The notes under the pieces are model-generated. The model saw nothing but the letters and a program-made list of their open reading frames with translations. It ran no database searches and was not told the DNA's origin. 24,204 bases of DNA from Miltoncostaeaceae bacterium (GTDB lineage: Bacteria; Actinomycetota; Thermoleophilia; Miltoncostaeales; Miltoncostaeaceae), in assembly GCA_030598075.1 (NCBI GenBank), contig JAUVQP010000003.1, forward strand, positions 1-24,204, in the 5' to 3' direction. Made by a program: the position numbers and the translations under genes. Positions 16,368-22,950 of the stretch are shown here, one piece after another; the stretch's first letter is position 1; each line of letters starts with the position of its first letter.

Positions 16368-16981
16368 GAGCCGGCTGCGCGCACGTCGCGGCCGGGCACG
16401 CCGATCGCGCGGAGCGCAGCCGCGACGGCGGTCTTGAGCGGAGCCGCGTTCCCTCGAGCCCTTGCGATGAGCCCTCCGCCCTGGATCGCCGCGACGAGCA
16501 GCGCGGCGTCGGCGTCGGGCTGCTCGGTCGCGATCTCGCCGTCGCGCGAGAGGCGGGAAAGCGCGCGGGCGACGGCATCGGTCCATTCGGTGAAGGTGGC
16601 ATCGACGCGTGCACCGAGCTCCGCGTCGTCGCCGAGGTGGGCCGCCAAGAGGCCCACCGGGCAGCCCGGAGCGTTGCGGGCGGCATGCCATTCGACCACC
16701 GCCTCGGCCCAGGCGAGGAGCTCGTCGGCCGTTCTCACCGCGTCGAGCTGCACGGTCTGCGGCGCGACGACCAGCTCCGCCTGGTGCGCGTGAACCTCGC
16801 GCATCAGGTCCTCTTTTCCGTCGAAGAAGTGGTAGAGCTGACCTTTGCCGGCACCGGCTCGCCCGAGCACGTCCTCCAGGCTCGCGCCCGCGATGCCCTG
16901 TTCGTGAACGGCATCGGCGGCAGCCGCCACGATCCGCCCACGAGTCGCGGCCCCGCGGGCCGTCAACGGCCTCTTGCCCAT
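16307..16981 (-). CDS. TetR/AcrR-family repressor
   Basis: A 224-residue regulator. Residues about 10-57 are a TetR helix-turn-helix: TRGRIVAAAADAVHEQG, then ASLEDVLGRAGAGKGQLYHFFDGKEDL. The C-terminal ligand domain includes the APGCPVGLLAAHLGD segment common in the YxaF/LmrA-like branch. I chose the ATG at 16981 because it follows a GGGA site and gives a normal N-terminus; a start at 17011 would add ten residues. It lies 55 bases after the AhpD-like gene on the same strand and probably shares its transcript. A perfect palindrome upstream of that gene (17642-17659) is the natural candidate operator, so autoregulation is likely. The last 20 or so residues are encoded opposite the protease gene and look like a run-on tail. 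The ligand is unknown. Confidence 0.9.
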   Translation of the reverse strand: MGKRPLTARGAATRGRIVAAAADAVHEQGIAGASLEDVLGRAGAGKGQLYHFFDGKEDLMREVHAHQAELVVAPQTVQLDAVRTADELLAWAEAVVEWHAARNAPGCPVGLLAAHLGDDAELGARVDATFTEWTDAVARALSRLSRDGEIATEQPDADAALLVAAIQGGGLIARARGNAAPLKTAVAAALRAIGVPGRDVRAAGSYSKSTRTRRGALSPGRKAV

Positions 16982-17036
16982 GTCCCAAGTGTTGCACGCG
17001 GCACGGCCCATCGGGTTCGCGGTTCTGGCCCTTCGG

Positions 17037-17600
17037 TCAGGCGCTCACGGGCGCTCCGCTCCACGCGAACGGCGCGAAGGCCTCGTCCAGCGGCGTCTCC
17101 GCGATGTGGTTGGTGTAGTTGGACATCGTCTTCAGCGCCACGCCGACGATGACATCCAACACTTGGGCTCGCTTGTAGCCCGCGGCGAGGAAGTCGCCGA
17201 GAGCGGCGTCGCTCGGGTAGCCCTCGGAGCTCACGATCTCCCGCGTGAGGCGCGCCAGCGCGCTCAGCTTGGCGTCGGGCAGCGCCTCTCCGTCGCGGAT
17301 CGCCGCCAGGGTGGCCTCGTCCATCCCGACCATGTTCGCGGCCATGCTGTGCGCGCCGACGCAGTACGTGCAGCCGTTCTCGAAGCTCACCGACAGCAGA
17401 ACGACCTGCTGCTCGACCTTGTCGAATGACGACCCGCCGAAGTTCGCCGTGAGGTCGACGTAGCTCTTGAGAAGAGTTGGAGAGTGGGCCAAGACCCCGT
17501 GAAGGTTGGGCAGAAAGCCCAGCGCCCTCTCGGTTGCCTCGAGCAACTCGCGCGAGCCTTCGGGCGCGCTGGCGATGGTCGTCACGGGGTAGTCCGACAT
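17037..17600 (-). CDS. AhpD-like / carboxymuconolactone decarboxylase family protein
   Basis: A 187-residue all-helical protein of the alkylhydroperoxidase AhpD/CMD superfamily. The peroxidase motif E-x2-C-x2-C-x3-H is complete at 74-84 (ENGCTYCVGAH), so a thiol-based reduction of peroxides, or a redox relay role, is plausible. The flanking segments LPNLHGVLAHSPTLLKSY and LALKTMSNYTNHIAETPLD-like end match the larger members of this family. The ATG at 17600 has a very strong ribosome binding site (AGGAGGTG, 5 bases upstream). It is the first gene of a two-gene run with the TetR regulator. The promoter region carries a perfect palindrome. A response to organic peroxides or a reactive compound sensed by the TetR protein is an inference. 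Confidence 0.88.
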   Translation of the reverse strand: MSDYPVTTIASAPEGSRELLEATERALGFLPNLHGVLAHSPTLLKSYVDLTANFGGSSFDKVEQQVVLLSVSFENGCTYCVGAHSMAANMVGMDEATLAAIRDGEALPDAKLSALARLTREIVSSEGYPSDAALGDFLAAGYKRAQVLDVIVGVALKTMSNYTNHIAETPLDEAFAPFAWSGAPVSA

Positions 17601-17627
17601 GCCACACCTCCTGGGGTGCCGAGGTTG

Positions 17628-17639
17628 TACCGTTCGGCA
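17628..17639. promoter_or_regulatory. Secondary, imperfect operator half
   Basis: TACCGTTCGGCA is an imperfect palindrome resembling the strong site at 17642-17659. Their centres are 17 bases apart, and both share the CGGTACA element read on the minus strand as direct repeats. It may be a second binding site for the same TetR dimer, close to the start of the AhpD-like transcript. Confidence 0.4.
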
Positions 17640-17641
17640 AA

Positions 17642-17659
17642 CTGTACCGCGCGGTACAG
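17642..17659. promoter_or_regulatory. Perfect palindromic operator, probably for the TetR regulator
   Basis: CTGTACCGCGCGGTACAG is an 18-bp perfect palindrome 42 bases upstream of the AhpD-like start codon. TetR-family operators often have the form TACCG-n-CGGTA, and a TetR gene is the next gene in the same run. This makes it the likely autoregulatory operator. Confidence 0.65.
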
Positions 17660-17675
17660 ATCGAGTGGAGGGGCC

Positions 17676-17691
17676 TGTGACCGTGTTCACA
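17676..17691. promoter_or_regulatory. CRP/GlxR-type binding site
   Basis: TGTGA-N6-TCACA is a perfect match to the consensus half-sites of the CRP/FNR-family regulators (CRP, GlxR). It lies between the AhpD-like gene and the cupin gene. A possible -10 for the cupin operon, TAGGAT at 17707-17712, is 15 bases beyond it, so the site would overlap the -35 region. Confidence 0.55.
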
Positions 17692-17737
17692 GCGCGAGCC
17701 AGGCCATAGGATGTGCCGGCCAAAGAGGGGGGCCTGA

Positions 17738-18097
17738 ATGTCCTACGTCCGAAAGTCGTTCGACGAGATGACCACCACCCCCAGCGGGGCGGTCAAGCTC
17801 GCGCGGCGCGATCTCGGCGTCACCGCGTTCGGCCTTCAGGTCTTCGACTTCCCGCCGGGGGCCGAGGGCCCTGAGCACAGCGAGTCGGACGGCCAGCAGG
17901 AGGTCTACGTCGGGCTCGAGGGCTCGGGGTGGGTCGACGTCGAGGGTGAGCGGGTGCCGCTGGCCGCCCGCGTGGCGATCTCGGTCGAGCCGGGCGTCGC
18001 GCGCAAGACCGTCGCGGGCCCCGACGGGATGAGCTTCCTGGCGGTCGGGGCCGTTCCCGGCGAGCGCCCCCACGTGGCTCCCGAGAAGTTCCGGTAG
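17738..18097 (+). CDS. Single-domain cupin protein
   Basis: A 119-residue cupin. The first cupin motif region is PEHSESDGQQEVYVGLEGSGWV (about 55-76) and the second is AISVEPGVARKTVAGPDG (about 80-97). The usual metal-binding set is incomplete: the HxH pair of motif one is reduced to a single His, and the motif-two histidine is replaced by Arg/Lys. A conventional metal site is therefore doubtful, and it may bind a ligand rather than catalyse. The ATG at 17738 has a GAGGGGGG ribosome binding site. It leads a + strand run (cupin, two membrane proteins, thioesterase) and is preceded by a CRP/GlxR-type site. Function unknown. Confidence 0.82.
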   Translation: MSYVRKSFDEMTTTPSGAVKLARRDLGVTAFGLQVFDFPPGAEGPEHSESDGQQEVYVGLEGSGWVDVEGERVPLAARVAISVEPGVARKTVAGPDGMSFLAVGAVPGERPHVAPEKFR

Positions 18098-18110
18098 CGC
18101 GGGCGAACGC

Positions 18111-18812
18111 ATGGACCTCACGCGCCGCCAGTGGATCATCGCCTTCCTCATCGGGCTCGCCACCATCGGGGCGGCGACGTTCGGGTGGCGGGCGGCTCAG
18201 ATCGGCAGCACGGCGGCGTTCGACGACCGGCAGTCGATCAGCGAGACCATCAAGGTCGAGCAGCAGGACATCGAGGTCACCATCGCGGCGGTCGGCGACG
18301 CGCGCGAGTACGCGCGCTACCTGGCCGACTACGCCGTCGCCGCCGAGCTCGACATCGAGGCCGCGGCCATCGCGAGCACCGGCGACCGGCGGCTTGCCGC
18401 CTTCTCGCGGGCCGAGGCGCAGGCCGTGCGGCGTGGCGCCACCCTGCGCGCCGCCGACACCGGGGTGTTCGGTCCCTTCTCGATCAGCGACGATCTCCGT
18501 AGCCCACGGGCGTCACCGCGCCCGTTCGACTTCGACGCGCATCTCGTTGCGCTGCGCGCCGAGGCCAGCACGGCGCTCGACTCGCCGGGCAAGCTCGATC
18601 CTCAGAGCTGGGCCACCGCGTCCGAGGACATCCGCGACCGCGTGCGCGGCCTCGTTCTCTGGGCTTTCTTGATGGTGGCGGCGGTCCTCCTGTTCACCGT
18701 CGCGGAGGTTTTCTCCGCGCGGAAGTACTTCCTCTACGTCGCCGGTGGGGCGGGAATCGTCGTGGTCCTGTCCGCCGGGATCGGCGGCCTCTCCACGGTC
18801 TTCTGGGCGTGA
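18111..18812 (+). CDS. Membrane protein of unknown function (module part A)
   Basis: A 233-residue protein. It has one N-terminal membrane helix (about 8-26), an outside domain of about 150 residues that is mostly helical and rich in Ala, Arg and Glu, and two C-terminal membrane helices (about 178-200 and 206-230). The helix after the first membrane segment (FDDRQSISETIKVEQQDIEVTI...) looks amphipathic or coiled. I recognise no family. Its stop codon overlaps the GTG start of the next gene (GTGA at 18809-18812), so the two are translationally coupled. The next protein has the same plan (one helix, helical outer part, two helices), which suggests a partner or a diverged relative. It follows the cupin gene by 13 bases. 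Confidence 0.8.
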   Translation: MDLTRRQWIIAFLIGLATIGAATFGWRAAQIGSTAAFDDRQSISETIKVEQQDIEVTIAAVGDAREYARYLADYAVAAELDIEAAAIASTGDRRLAAFSRAEAQAVRRGATLRAADTGVFGPFSISDDLRSPRASPRPFDFDAHLVALRAEASTALDSPGKLDPQSWATASEDIRDRVRGLVLWAFLMVAAVLLFTVAEVFSARKYFLYVAGGAGIVVVLSAGIGGLSTVFWA

Positions 18813-20428
18813 CCGAACCCACCGAGCCCAAGCGCGGCGACGAGCCGGACGAGCAGACGGAGGGTGGCCTCACGGAGGGCCTGAAGCCCTGGATCGCCGT
18901 CAGCCTGGCCGCGATCGTCCTGCTCGGTGCCGGCCTCGCCGTGCTGCAAACGGACGCGTCGGTCAAGGAGTCCAACACCGCACGCGAGACCACCCGCACG
19001 GCGGTGGGCGCCCTCCGCGCCAACGTCGTCGAGAGGACCGTGGAAGGCCTCGAGGACGACCTCGCGGGCGAGCGCTCCGCGCTGGCGTTCCGGCGCACCT
19101 TCCTGCGGGGAGACGGCAGCCTGCTGCTCGCCGCCGCCGGCGAGCAGCGCTCGGAGCGGTCCCGCGACCGGGCGCTGGCCGGCGCACGCGCCCAGCTGCC
19201 CGAGAAACGCACGGAGCAGGCGTTGCGGCAGCTCAAGCTCGAGACCGCGCGGAACACCCTCAAGCAGGCGGCCCTCGCCGAGACGCGCATCACCTGGAAC
19301 ACCCGCAGCACCCAGTACACGACGGTCATCGCCGTGCTCGCGGTCGCCCTCTTCCTGGTGGGTTTCGCGCTCGTGCTCGGCGGCCCCGTCAGGCGAGCCT
19401 TCTTCGGGCTTGGTCTCGCGCTGGCGGTCTTCTGCCTCGCCTGGGCGGCCTGGGTCCTTGCGCTCGGCATTCCCGGGACGTCCGACGACGTCATCGCGGC
19501 CACGGCGCGCGGTCAGGTGCTCACCGAGGAAGGGCTCTCCAGCCAGGCCGTCGCATCCCTGAACGACGCCGTCGATGCGGACGGCGACTACGCGGACGCG
19601 TACTCCGCCCGGGCGGTGGCCGGCATCCTGGCCGCAAACCCCGACTTCGCCACCACCGGCGCGATCACCGACGTGGGAGGCGAGGCCACCCGCGCCGCCA
19701 TCGAGGATGCTCAGGCGGCGCTCGACCTCGAGGGAGACCGCGACATCCTCACCGTGGTCGTCATCGCGCTTGTGGCCTTCTACGCCGGCGAGTACGACAC
19801 CTCGATCGAGGCTGCCGACGACGCGACCGCCATCAACGCGCAGGTGCCCGACGTCTTTGCCATCCGAAGCGCGTCCGAGCTTGGGCGCGGCGACGAGGAG
19901 GCCGCCAACGCGTCGCTGGAGGAGGGTCTCGGCCTCTTGGACGGAACGGAGCCCACGCCCCGCGACCGTCAGCTCGCCTCCGACTACATCAACTACATGG
20001 AGTGGCTCATCGCGCGCGAGCCCGACGCCGCCCGGGCGGCTCGGGCTTTCGAGGAGCGCCTCGTGCGCATCGAGACGGGGTTCAGCCTCGACCGCGACGT
20101 CTCGGGGAAGGCGCCCGCTCGGGGCAGCGCCACGGTGCGTGACCTTCGCGTGGAAGACGGTCGGCTCAAGCTCCGCATCGTCTGGCGCGACCTGCCCGAG
20201 GGCACCGCGCTCAGCGCGATCGGATTCGAGCGCCCGCTGCGGGACGGAGCGTGGGTGCAGCCACCCGAGCTCGCGCTCTTCCGCGAGGCATCCGGCAGCG
20301 GAGGCCAGGCCGCCTCCGTGGCGCTCGAGCGGAACTGCGAGCCCACCGAGGTACGCGTGGACGTCTACCTCGACGGAGAGAGAGTCGATTCGACGACCGG
20401 CCCCGGCGTCGCGCCGACATGCCCCTGA
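18809..20428 (+). CDS. TPR-containing membrane protein of unknown function (module part B)
   Basis: A 539-residue protein. After a polar N-terminus comes a membrane helix (about 28-46). A long helical, probably coiled-coil part (47-165) with charged heptads follows, then two membrane helices (about 169-190 and 196-219). Residues about 225-400 are helical with TPR-like pairs (GLSSQAVASLNDAVDADGDYADAYSARAVAGIL, AIEDAQAALDLEGD, YDTSIEAADDATAINAQ). A beta-rich end domain (about 420-539) holds two cysteines (CEPTEV and the C-terminal CP) that could pair outside the cell. The GTG start overlaps the previous stop by four bases. I recognise no family. By topology the TPR and end domains lie on the outer side. 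A scaffold or assembly role would fit but is unproven. Confidence 0.82.
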   Translation: MTEPTEPKRGDEPDEQTEGGLTEGLKPWIAVSLAAIVLLGAGLAVLQTDASVKESNTARETTRTAVGALRANVVERTVEGLEDDLAGERSALAFRRTFLRGDGSLLLAAAGEQRSERSRDRALAGARAQLPEKRTEQALRQLKLETARNTLKQAALAETRITWNTRSTQYTTVIAVLAVALFLVGFALVLGGPVRRAFFGLGLALAVFCLAWAAWVLALGIPGTSDDVIAATARGQVLTEEGLSSQAVASLNDAVDADGDYADAYSARAVAGILAANPDFATTGAITDVGGEATRAAIEDAQAALDLEGDRDILTVVVIALVAFYAGEYDTSIEAADDATAINAQVPDVFAIRSASELGRGDEEAANASLEEGLGLLDGTEPTPRDRQLASDYINYMEWLIAREPDAARAARAFEERLVRIETGFSLDRDVSGKAPARGSATVRDLRVEDGRLKLRIVWRDLPEGTALSAIGFERPLRDGAWVQPPELALFREASGSGGQAASVALERNCEPTEVRVDVYLDGERVDSTTGPGVAPTCP

Positions 20429-20473
20429 GACCCGTCAGGAGCCTCTGAGCCGGGACACGAGGATGATCTCGCC

Positions 20474-20845
20474 ATGATCGAGTCTGAGCGCGTCACGATC
20501 GTCGAGCTCGGCCTCCCGGCGGACACCAACCACCACGGGACGCTCTTCGGCGGCACGGCGCTGTCGTTGATGGACCGGGCGGGTTTCGTCGCGGCCACGC
20601 GCCACGTGCGTCGCGCCCTGGTCACCGTGGCCACCGACAACGTGAACTTCCGCGCTCCGGTCGAGGAGGGCGACCTCGTCGAGGTCAGCGCGCGCGTTGT
20701 CGAGACGGGCCGCTCCTCGGTGGTCACCGAGATCGAGCTGGTCGGCGAGAAGCTCCTGACCGGCGAGCGCCGTCTCGCCGCGCGGGCCCGGTTCGTCTAC
20801 GTCGCCGTGGACGAGCACGGCCGGCCGACGCCTCTCGCGGAATGA
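20474..20845 (+). CDS. Hotdog-fold acyl-CoA thioesterase (YciA-like)
   Basis: A 123-residue hotdog protein that would hydrolyse acyl-CoA to free acid and CoA in the cytoplasm. The family motif is clear: NHHGTLFGGTALSLMDRAG at 19-37, with Asn19, Gly26 and catalytic Asp34 as in YciA / cytosolic acyl-CoA hydrolases. The later strand segments (VTVATDNVNFRAPVEEGDLVEV, LAARARFVYVAVDEHGRP) are also typical. Members act as hexamers with broad chain-length range. It starts 45 bases after the TPR membrane protein on the same strand and may end that operon, though a separate promoter is possible. It is convergent with the Hsp20 gene. A start at the ATG 20474 gives the normal N-terminus. Confidence 0.92.
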   Translation: MIESERVTIVELGLPADTNHHGTLFGGTALSLMDRAGFVAATRHVRRALVTVATDNVNFRAPVEEGDLVEVSARVVETGRSSVVTEIELVGEKLLTGERRLAARARFVYVAVDEHGRPTPLAE

Positions 20846-20878
20846 CGCCCCACAGCGCCGGCGCGGCCGGCGGCTCAA

Positions 20879-21376
20879 CTACCCCGCATGGCCTGCGACG
20901 GCCGTCCGGCGACGCTCGGGGACCCTGCTCGCCCGCTCCTCGACGGGGATCCGGCGAGGCTCGGACACGGCGCTCTTCGGTACGGTCACCTTCAGAGCCC
21001 CGTAGGCGATGCCCGCGTGAATGGCGCCCACCTCGACGCCCTGCGGCAGCTGCAGATCTCCCCGGACCCGCTCAAAGCCACCGTACGGGCGTTCCGTGAG
21101 GTTGAGGCGGCCGCTGGACTCGGGGTCCTCGATCCACCGCGTCCCGCGAATGGTGAGGAAGCCCTCGGTGACCGAGATGTCGATGTCCTCGTCGTGAACG
21201 CCGGGCAGCTCCGCCGTGATCACGAAGGCGTCTTCCCTCTCGATGACGTCCGACACGGGCGACCACGGCGCCTCGACGGCGCTGAGGTCCTCGCCCTCGC
21301 GGGCGAGCAGTTCATCCATCTCAGTGCGCATGGCGGACAGTTCGGAGAACGGATCCCATGTGGCGAGGTCTGACAT
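20879..21376 (-). CDS. Small heat shock protein, Hsp20/alpha-crystallin family
   Basis: A 165-residue ATP-independent chaperone that holds unfolded proteins. The alpha-crystallin domain spans about 41-134, ending in the family motif AGIAYGALKVTVPK (121-134). It includes ITAELPGVHDEDIDISVTEGFLTIRGTR (53-80). The C-terminal extension carries an I-x-V anchor (IPV, 143-145) for oligomer assembly. I chose the ATG at 21376 because of the GGGGAG ribosome binding site about 8 bases upstream; a start seven codons further upstream is open but has no such site. It is divergent from the baeRF gene across a 283-base intergenic region. No HAIR or CIRCE heat-shock operator is visible there. Its length and motif spacing match actinobacterial HspX/Hsp18-like proteins. 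Confidence 0.95.
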   Translation of the reverse strand: MSDLATWDPFSELSAMRTEMDELLAREGEDLSAVEAPWSPVSDVIEREDAFVITAELPGVHDEDIDISVTEGFLTIRGTRWIEDPESSGRLNLTERPYGGFERVRGDLQLPQGVEVGAIHAGIAYGALKVTVPKSAVSEPRRIPVEERASRVPERRRTAVAGHAG

Positions 21377-21659
21377 GTGACACTCCCCTTGATACACGCG
21401 TACCCCGAGGCTAGGACCGTCGCGTCCGCTCCGCCGCCCGGAACGAACGGATCTTCGCTCAGTGTTTTCCCGCGCGAGCGCCCTCGGAATGTCCCGGAAT
21501 CGCGCCGAGGCAGGCGGACGAAGCGGGATCGCTTCGGGTTCTCCGCATACCCGCCGAGGTGATGCCGCCGCCGCGTCGGGGCCAAGGCCCGATGCCGCGC
21601 GCGCACCTCTCCTCCAAGCTACGGTCCTTGGACGTCCGATTCACGATCTGGGGGTGAGC
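21377..21659. promoter_or_regulatory. Divergent intergenic region of hsp20 and baeRF genes
   Basis: 283 bases that must hold both promoters. A perfect 7-bp inverted repeat (CGAAGCG-GGAT-CGCTTCG, 21519-21536) lies near the middle and is the best operator candidate. On the minus strand GGGTAT occurs at about 21545-21550, a sequence used as -10 by stress sigma factors of the SigB/SigF type, but I see no matching GTTT-type -35. No DosR box (GGGACT...AGTCCC) is visible. Confidence 0.35.
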
Positions 21660-22823
21660 GTGAGCTTGCGAGACGCGGCGCGTGGTGCCGGCGAGGGCGA
21701 CGTCCGGCAGCTAGCCGAGATCACCGACCCCGAAGCCGTCATCAGCCTCTATGCGCCCTTTGGCCCGGCCGGCAAGCACCACGCCGAGAGGAGCGCCGAG
21801 CGCGAACTCGGCCGCCTGGCCGAGCGGACGCCCTCCGCCTGGCGTGAGGCGGGCTGGCGCCGGCGCATCCAGGCGTCCGCACCACGCCTCATGGAGTTGC
21901 TCAGTGCTCCGCACGACGTGGGAACCCGAGGCCGCGCCGTGTTTCTTGCGCTCTCCACCGACGACTCGTGGCGGTTTGACCTCGGCGAGTCGACGCCGCT
22001 GATCCTCGTCGCCGGGCACCGGCCGTACATCCGGCCCCTCGTCGCCGCTCTCGAGAGGGATGCCCCCGTCGCGCTGGTCGATGTGACCCATCAGGGGATC
22101 ACGCTCATTGAGATCCGGCGCCGCACGCGGGTTGGCCGCTGGGAAGTGCCCGTTCCGCGACGGGACGTGAGTCGCCAGCTCGAGGGTCCCGCGCGGCCTC
22201 ATCTCGGGGCGGGTCCTCGGGCCGAGGCGCAGGTCGACCTCCTGCAGCGGCGCGAGGACGCTCGCCTGAGGGAGTTCCTGGACGGCGTCGTCGGCGACAT
22301 CGCGGAGCGCGCCAGGAGTCGCGGGTGGAGGTCGGTCGTCGTCGGTGGAGACCGACGCTTCCTCGGGGCTGTCGCGGAGGGTCTTGAGAAAGCGGGTGTT
22401 CCGGTCGTCGAGCACCCCCGCCATCTGTCATCGAAGGCCGAGACCGACGCGGCCCTCGATCGGCTCGACCGGGAGCAGGCCGAAGGGGAGCTCGAGCTGC
22501 TGGAGGCGATCGAGGCGGGCATCGAGTCCGGACTCGCTGTGAGCGGCGCGAGCCGTGTGCTCGATGCCGTGGAGCGGCGCTCGGTCGAGCGGGTCCTGGT
22601 GGCGGCCCCGGGCGCGCTTCCGGCGTCCGCGCCGCCGCTGCCCCCGACCGTCGACCTCGACGATCCCGGCTCCAGCGACCCGCTCGAGTCCGTCGTGAGA
22701 AGTGCGGTGGCCGCGGGAGTGCCCGTGGTGAGCGTCCACGGCCCTTTCGCGCGCGAGATGACGGTCTGGGCGCCGGTCGCCGCGGCGCTCAAGAGGGGAC
22801 GCGGAATCGCTCCCTCTCGGTGA
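21660..22823 (+). CDS. Bacterial archaeo-eukaryotic release factor family (baeRF, Rv2629-like) protein
   Basis: A 387-residue protein similar in plan to M. tuberculosis Rv2629 (374 residues) and to Vms1-like baeRF proteins. This superfamily is related to eRF1 and proposed to act on ribosomes or peptidyl-tRNA. The N-terminal domain carries VFLALSTDDSWRFDLGESTPLILVAGHRPYIRPLVAAL (94-131). The middle RNase-H-like domain is VALVDVTHQGITLIEI with later RSVVVGGDRRFLGAVAEGL (224-242). The last domain has the SGLAVSGASRVLDAVERRSVERVLVA segment (290-315). I chose the GTG at 21660 because GGGGGT lies 5 bases upstream; a GTG two codons earlier is also in frame. A GGQ-type catalytic tripeptide is not obvious. 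Hsp20 is divergent and a kinase-like gene follows in the same direction. Confidence 0.82.
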   Translation: MSLRDAARGAGEGDVRQLAEITDPEAVISLYAPFGPAGKHHAERSAERELGRLAERTPSAWREAGWRRRIQASAPRLMELLSAPHDVGTRGRAVFLALSTDDSWRFDLGESTPLILVAGHRPYIRPLVAALERDAPVALVDVTHQGITLIEIRRRTRVGRWEVPVPRRDVSRQLEGPARPHLGAGPRAEAQVDLLQRREDARLREFLDGVVGDIAERARSRGWRSVVVGGDRRFLGAVAEGLEKAGVPVVEHPRHLSSKAETDAALDRLDREQAEGELELLEAIEAGIESGLAVSGASRVLDAVERRSVERVLVAAPGALPASAPPLPPTVDLDDPGSSDPLESVVRSAVAAGVPVVSVHGPFAREMTVWAPVAAALKRGRGIAPSR

Positions 22824-22950
22824 CGTGCGATCCTTGCCCGACCGCCGAGGCCAGGGCACGACCCCTGAGAGAGCCGCACGCAGGCCGATGAGGACGACCC
22901 ATGGGCTCTGAGCTGCGATCGTCCGCCTCGCCCCTCCCGGCGAGGGCACG

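Noticed and set aside
21377..21659. Possible DosR, HAIR or CIRCE operator upstream of hsp20
   Set aside because: I looked for GGGACT/AGTCCC, CTTGAGT-type and TTAGCACTC-type sites on both strands and found none.
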